The notes under the pieces are model-generated. The model searched no databases. It had not been told where the DNA came from and saw nothing but the letters and a program-made list of their open reading frames with translations. From Apostichopus parvimensis (lineage: Eukaryota > Echinodermata > Holothuroidea > Aspidochirotida > Stichopodidae), in NCBI GenBank assembly GCA_000934455.1, contig KN888682.1:18751-41647 (forward strand): a stretch of DNA of 22,897 nt, in the 5' to 3' direction. How positions within the stretch are numbered: the first letter of the stretch is position 1; each line of letters begins with the position of its first letter. The translations under genes and the position numbers were made by a program. Shown here piece after piece: positions 20,269-22,897 of this stretch.

Positions 20269-20284
20269 GGGGGGGGGGGGGGGG
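20269..20284. repeat. poly-G run (16 G)
   Basis: Sixteen G followed by TT and seven more G, directly after a T run. It is a G-quadruplex candidate and a likely length-variable site. Confidence 0.9.
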
Positions 20285-20401
20285 TTGGGGGGGAGGCATT
20301 CCTCATGGCTTATAGATAAACTTGTTGGTAACTCATATCGCGAGCCGTTGTAACATTCTACCTAAGAATTAATTACACTTTAATTTTATAATACAATTAA
20401 G

Positions 20402-20494
20402 CTTAAGTGGAATCAATTCTACTAAAACTTAACTGTTTTCTTCTAATTGTAAGTAGAAATCTATTTAACTGAAATAGAATTCAATTCACTTAAG
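20402..20494. repeat. imperfect 21-22 bp inverted repeat
   Basis: Left arm 20402-20423 (starting CTTAAGTGGAAT) pairs with 20474-20494 (ending CACTTAAG), differing only by small gaps and one or two changes. CTATTT/AAATAG pair again inside. The surrounding sequence is dense in CACTTAA words. Confidence 0.6.
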
Positions 20495-20592
20495 TTCATT
20501 TAAAATTAGAATGTCACTTAAATAGAATGAATAAAAAATTATTAAAAAAAACCCTTCTTAAGCTGAATGCAACTGTGTTCTAGTTAATTGAA

Positions 20593-20620
20593 ATGCTTAT
20601 TGCAATAAAATGATAAGCAT
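20593..20620. repeat. 8-bp stem hairpin
   Basis: ATGCTTAT and ATAAGCAT are separated by 12 nt. First of three consecutive dyads upstream of a promoter-like block. Confidence 0.5.
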
Positions 20621-20625
20621 TGTAT

Positions 20626-20646
20626 GCTGTTTTCTCAGAAAACAGC
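20626..20646. repeat. 21-bp perfect palindrome
   Basis: GCTGTTTTCT and AGAAAACAGC surround one central C. Such compact dyads can be binding sites for dimeric factors. Confidence 0.8.
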
Positions 20647-20708
20647 TAGAGCAGAAGTATTTTAGAGTGAGAGAAGCCTGCAGTAGAACCGTGAGAAACC
20701 GCAAGCAT

Positions 20709-20738
20709 GCAAGTAAACCAACAAGCAAGTTTACTTGC
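20709..20738. repeat. 10-bp stem hairpin
   Basis: GCAAGTAAAC and GTTTACTTGC enclose a 10-nt loop. GTAAAC/GTTTAC is also a forkhead (FOX) core, so two opposed FOX-like sites are present. Confidence 0.65.
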
Positions 20739-20774
20739 ACACACGCGCATCAAACAAACTAGAAAACGATGCTG

Positions 20775-20793
20775 ATTGGTCAAACTATATATA
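20775..20793 (+). promoter_or_regulatory. CCAAT/TATA promoter-like block
   Basis: ATTGG (20775-20779, an inverted CCAAT box) is followed after six bases by TATATATA (20786-20793), with start expected near 20815. No open frame follows; the region enters an inverted-repeat element at about 20837. It could drive an exon beyond the window, a non-coding RNA, or be a chance AT-rich match. The spacing between the boxes is shorter than usual. Confidence 0.35.
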
Positions 20794-20837
20794 GAAGTCG
20801 AAGATCACGAAATTGTCAGCGTTAAGTCGTTGTTTAA

Positions 20838-22039
20838 AGGGATATTCCGGTGGCTGAAGTTAATTGGCCTAATACTAAATGTAGATAATGTTCTGCCTAT
20901 TTACGTAACAATGACATCCTTATAGCGTTTTTGTATAGCGACCACAGGATTTTTTTTGTCACATTTAGTGGTATTTTTGTAAATGCATCTGGCAACAGCA
21001 AAGGGAATGACGTCATCACGGCAATTCAGCTGGAAATGTTTTCGTTTTTGTTTCGATGATCATCTAAAAGACTAGATAAATAATTGGGAAAATGTACAAA
21101 GTCGTACTAATCGAGTAGCAGTTCAAAGTAGCAGAGAGGTACTGTCAGGGTTAAGACTCGCGCATACCTAGCTACTGTATAGTGTATGCCTAGTACTAGA
21201 AGAGCCCTAATGTAACATCAGCCAAGCTATCTTCGTCTATAGGTATTTTTTGCAGATGTTTTATTTTTAATTGTTTGAGACACTACAGTAGGCCTAGCTG
21301 CTTCTTTTTATGATTCTGCGACATGTTTTACTCTGTTCGACAGTTATTTTTTGTGGAAAAAGTTTAAATTTTATACTGCACAGAAACATAATTTTTCAAT
21401 GTGCAATTACTTAGCACCGTGTATCTGCCTAGGTGCCTAACCTTTGTTCATAGAAAGTATTGATGTTGTAGATCTGTATTATGTAGACTTGAACAGCAAT
21501 CATAGTGGCGAGTGAATTTGGCGCTTAGGCGAGTAGATTTTTAGTGACGGTCGCCAAATGGCGAGTACTTTTAATAATATTTGTCGAGGCCTGAGAAGAA
21601 TCCTGCTGTCTTAAGTAGATATCAATCTGTATGCTAAATACATCAAAAGTTTTAATCTCGGTTATCAGCTGCCAATGTGAATATTGCTTGTCATATCTCA
21701 ATGCTTTTTGCTGTACTACTTAGATTGAAGTATGTTGTTCATTCTGGTTATATCCTACATTCTAGTGTGTCACATTCATAATATAATTCATGTAGCAGCA
21801 TCGAAACCGCACTGCAGTTTTGCTGACTGGTTCTTTAAAATATTTAAGTCACTTTGGCACAGAGGAAACTGTTAATTCGACAGAAGATAAAAAAAGCAAA
21901 GTAGAATGGAGGGTTTAGCCAGTCAAAATAGGTCACATTCAATCAACATCTGAACTTATGAATAAGATATTAAGATTGGATTTGCAATTAACAGCGTGAA
22001 ATAGTTTTTTGCCCAATTTCCTGCTCCCGGAATATCCCT
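20838..22039. mobile_element. 1.2-kb TIR element, TTAA-type, non-coding
   Basis: The left end AAGGGATATTCCGG (20837-20850) is matched by the inverted CCGGAATATCCCTT at 22027-22040. Similarity continues inward with gaps to a shared AATTGG. The left flank reads TTAA (20834-20837) and the right TCAA (22040-22043), so a TTAA target with one later change is plausible, as used by piggyBac and Kolobok elements. No open frame of 60 codons exists inside, so it is a non-autonomous or decayed copy. A relative in opposite orientation starts at 22621. Confidence 0.6.
21507..21566. repeat. GGCGAGT-rich segment inside the TIR element
   Basis: GGCGAGT occurs three times (21507, 21528, 21560) with a TCGCCA-AA-TGGCGA dyad at 21551-21564 and an ATTTGGCG/CGCCAAAT inverted pair. 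It is an unusually structured, GC-richer block in an otherwise AT-rich element; function unknown. Confidence 0.6.
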
Positions 22040-22040
22040 T

Positions 22041-22620
22041 CAATCTACTCATGCGATATAAAGTATATATAATAGCATAGCGACCAGTGAAAAACAAACA
22101 TGTTTTTCTTACTTTTGAAATTATATAACATTATCCATTTCTTCAGATATGAGGCGTAAAATCTAAGAAATTCCAGCTAAATTTTTGACAAGTTGATAAA
22201 TAAAAGGCTCTAATTTCAACCGCAACATATATTATTTTGATCGAATACAAAGAAACACAGAATGAGGAAGAAAAACCACAAAAAGGAAAAGAAAGAAGAA
22301 AAAGAGAAATCATGAAAATGTTCAACCATGATGCCGGATATTATCGATGCAGGGATCAACAGTTGTTGAATGATTAACTGTTTTGCTATTTACTGAATAT
22401 AATTCACTCGACGCGTGTTTTCTCTAGTGAATACAAATTGTTATAAATTGTGTCTGACTCATAGCATTTTCCAACTATGATTAGAAGTGCAGAAAACCGC
22501 TATTCGTATTTCCAAGGATGTGTTTTTTCTAACTGTGGTTTACCAATGCGTCTGCATATGAACTATACATAATATTTCTCAAATCAAATCTTCGGATATT
22601 TCAAAATGAAAAGTCTAAAA
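22041..22620. other. spacer between two related TIR elements
   Basis: 580 bp of AT-rich DNA including a purine-rich tract (about 22250-22320, AGAAAAAG-type). The minus-strand open frame over that tract (22325-22143) is rich in Ser/Phe/Leu because of the tract. No gene. Confidence 0.5.
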
Positions 22621-22897
22621 AAGGGATGTTCCGCTGGTAAGCTATATACCACTAATTGTAAAGAGAACAATATTGCATCACTTCAACATGCAACTCAATA
22701 TCTTGTCCCTAACTTTGAGATATAGTTAATTGAATGCAACCTATTTTGACTGGCTAAACCCTATCGGGAAATACCTTGTCACATTAGGTTATCTTCTTGT
22801 TGCTTTGTCCTTCATATACATGTTTGCCTGTAAGCTGTCAATATTCACATTCTTTAGAACTTCACTGATCGAAAGGCAACTTTGTTTTGGTGGAAAT
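22621..22897. mobile_element. second copy of the TIR element, inverted, cut by window edge
   Basis: Starts AAGGGATGTTCCGC and, read rightward, follows the right end of the 20838-22039 element read in reverse. The best-conserved stretch is 33 bp (22730-22762) matching the reverse complement of 21910-21942 at 31 positions. A shared TTATCTTCT follows further in. The copy must continue past 22897. Confidence 0.6.

Overview
The window is animal nuclear DNA: AT-rich, with spliced genes, long introns, minisatellites, poly-G tracts and ends of DNA transposons. The gene found and the repeat style suggest a marine invertebrate deuterostome, perhaps an echinoderm. That placement is an inference from general character, not from a diagnostic marker.

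Only one gene can be read with confidence. It is the nuclear gene for a mitochondrial ribosomal protein of the MRPS30 (mL65, PDCD9) family, on the + strand at 1905-5845. It has four coding exons (1905-2612, 3624-3732, 4369-4530, 5586-5845) that splice in frame to 412 codons. All introns are GT-AG, in phases 0, 1 and 1. A 3' UTR of about 750 nt ends at a cluster of AATAAA signals near 6544-6579. About 590 bp upstream, on the other strand, a short open exon (1317-1238) starts with a good context and ends at a possible splice donor. It may be the first exon of a divergent gene that runs off the left edge, sharing a bidirectional promoter with MRPS30.

Far left (1-1016): an 858-bp non-autonomous DNA transposon (151-1008) has 23-bp inverted ends, a perfect 8-bp target duplication and an internal 10-bp tandem repeat.

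From about 6,600 to the right edge (16 kb) no protein-coding gene can be supported. The open frames there are short, lack recognisable domains, and often come from simple repeats. This stretch holds a near-perfect 26-bp-stem hairpin (8549-8611), a degenerate CGAGTTAAAA-type tandem repeat (9436-9606), three TGACGTA motifs in 31 bp (13075-13105), and a 25-bp perfect palindrome (14312-14336). It also holds an 18-bp minisatellite of about 0.9 kb flanked by a duplicated 90-95 bp segment (14804-16153), a 119-bp tandem repeat in four copies (18231-18680), and a group of dyads followed by a CCAAT/TATA promoter-like block (20402-20793).

Far right: a 1.2-kb inverted-repeat element (20838-22039) is followed by the start of a second, oppositely oriented relative (22621 to the window end). 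Together they leave long inverted repeats around 22041-22620. Long G or C runs of 9-19 bases recur throughout.

I found no bacterial-type operon, CRISPR array, rRNA or convincing tRNA. The genuinely unusual content is repeat architecture rather than a new protein system.
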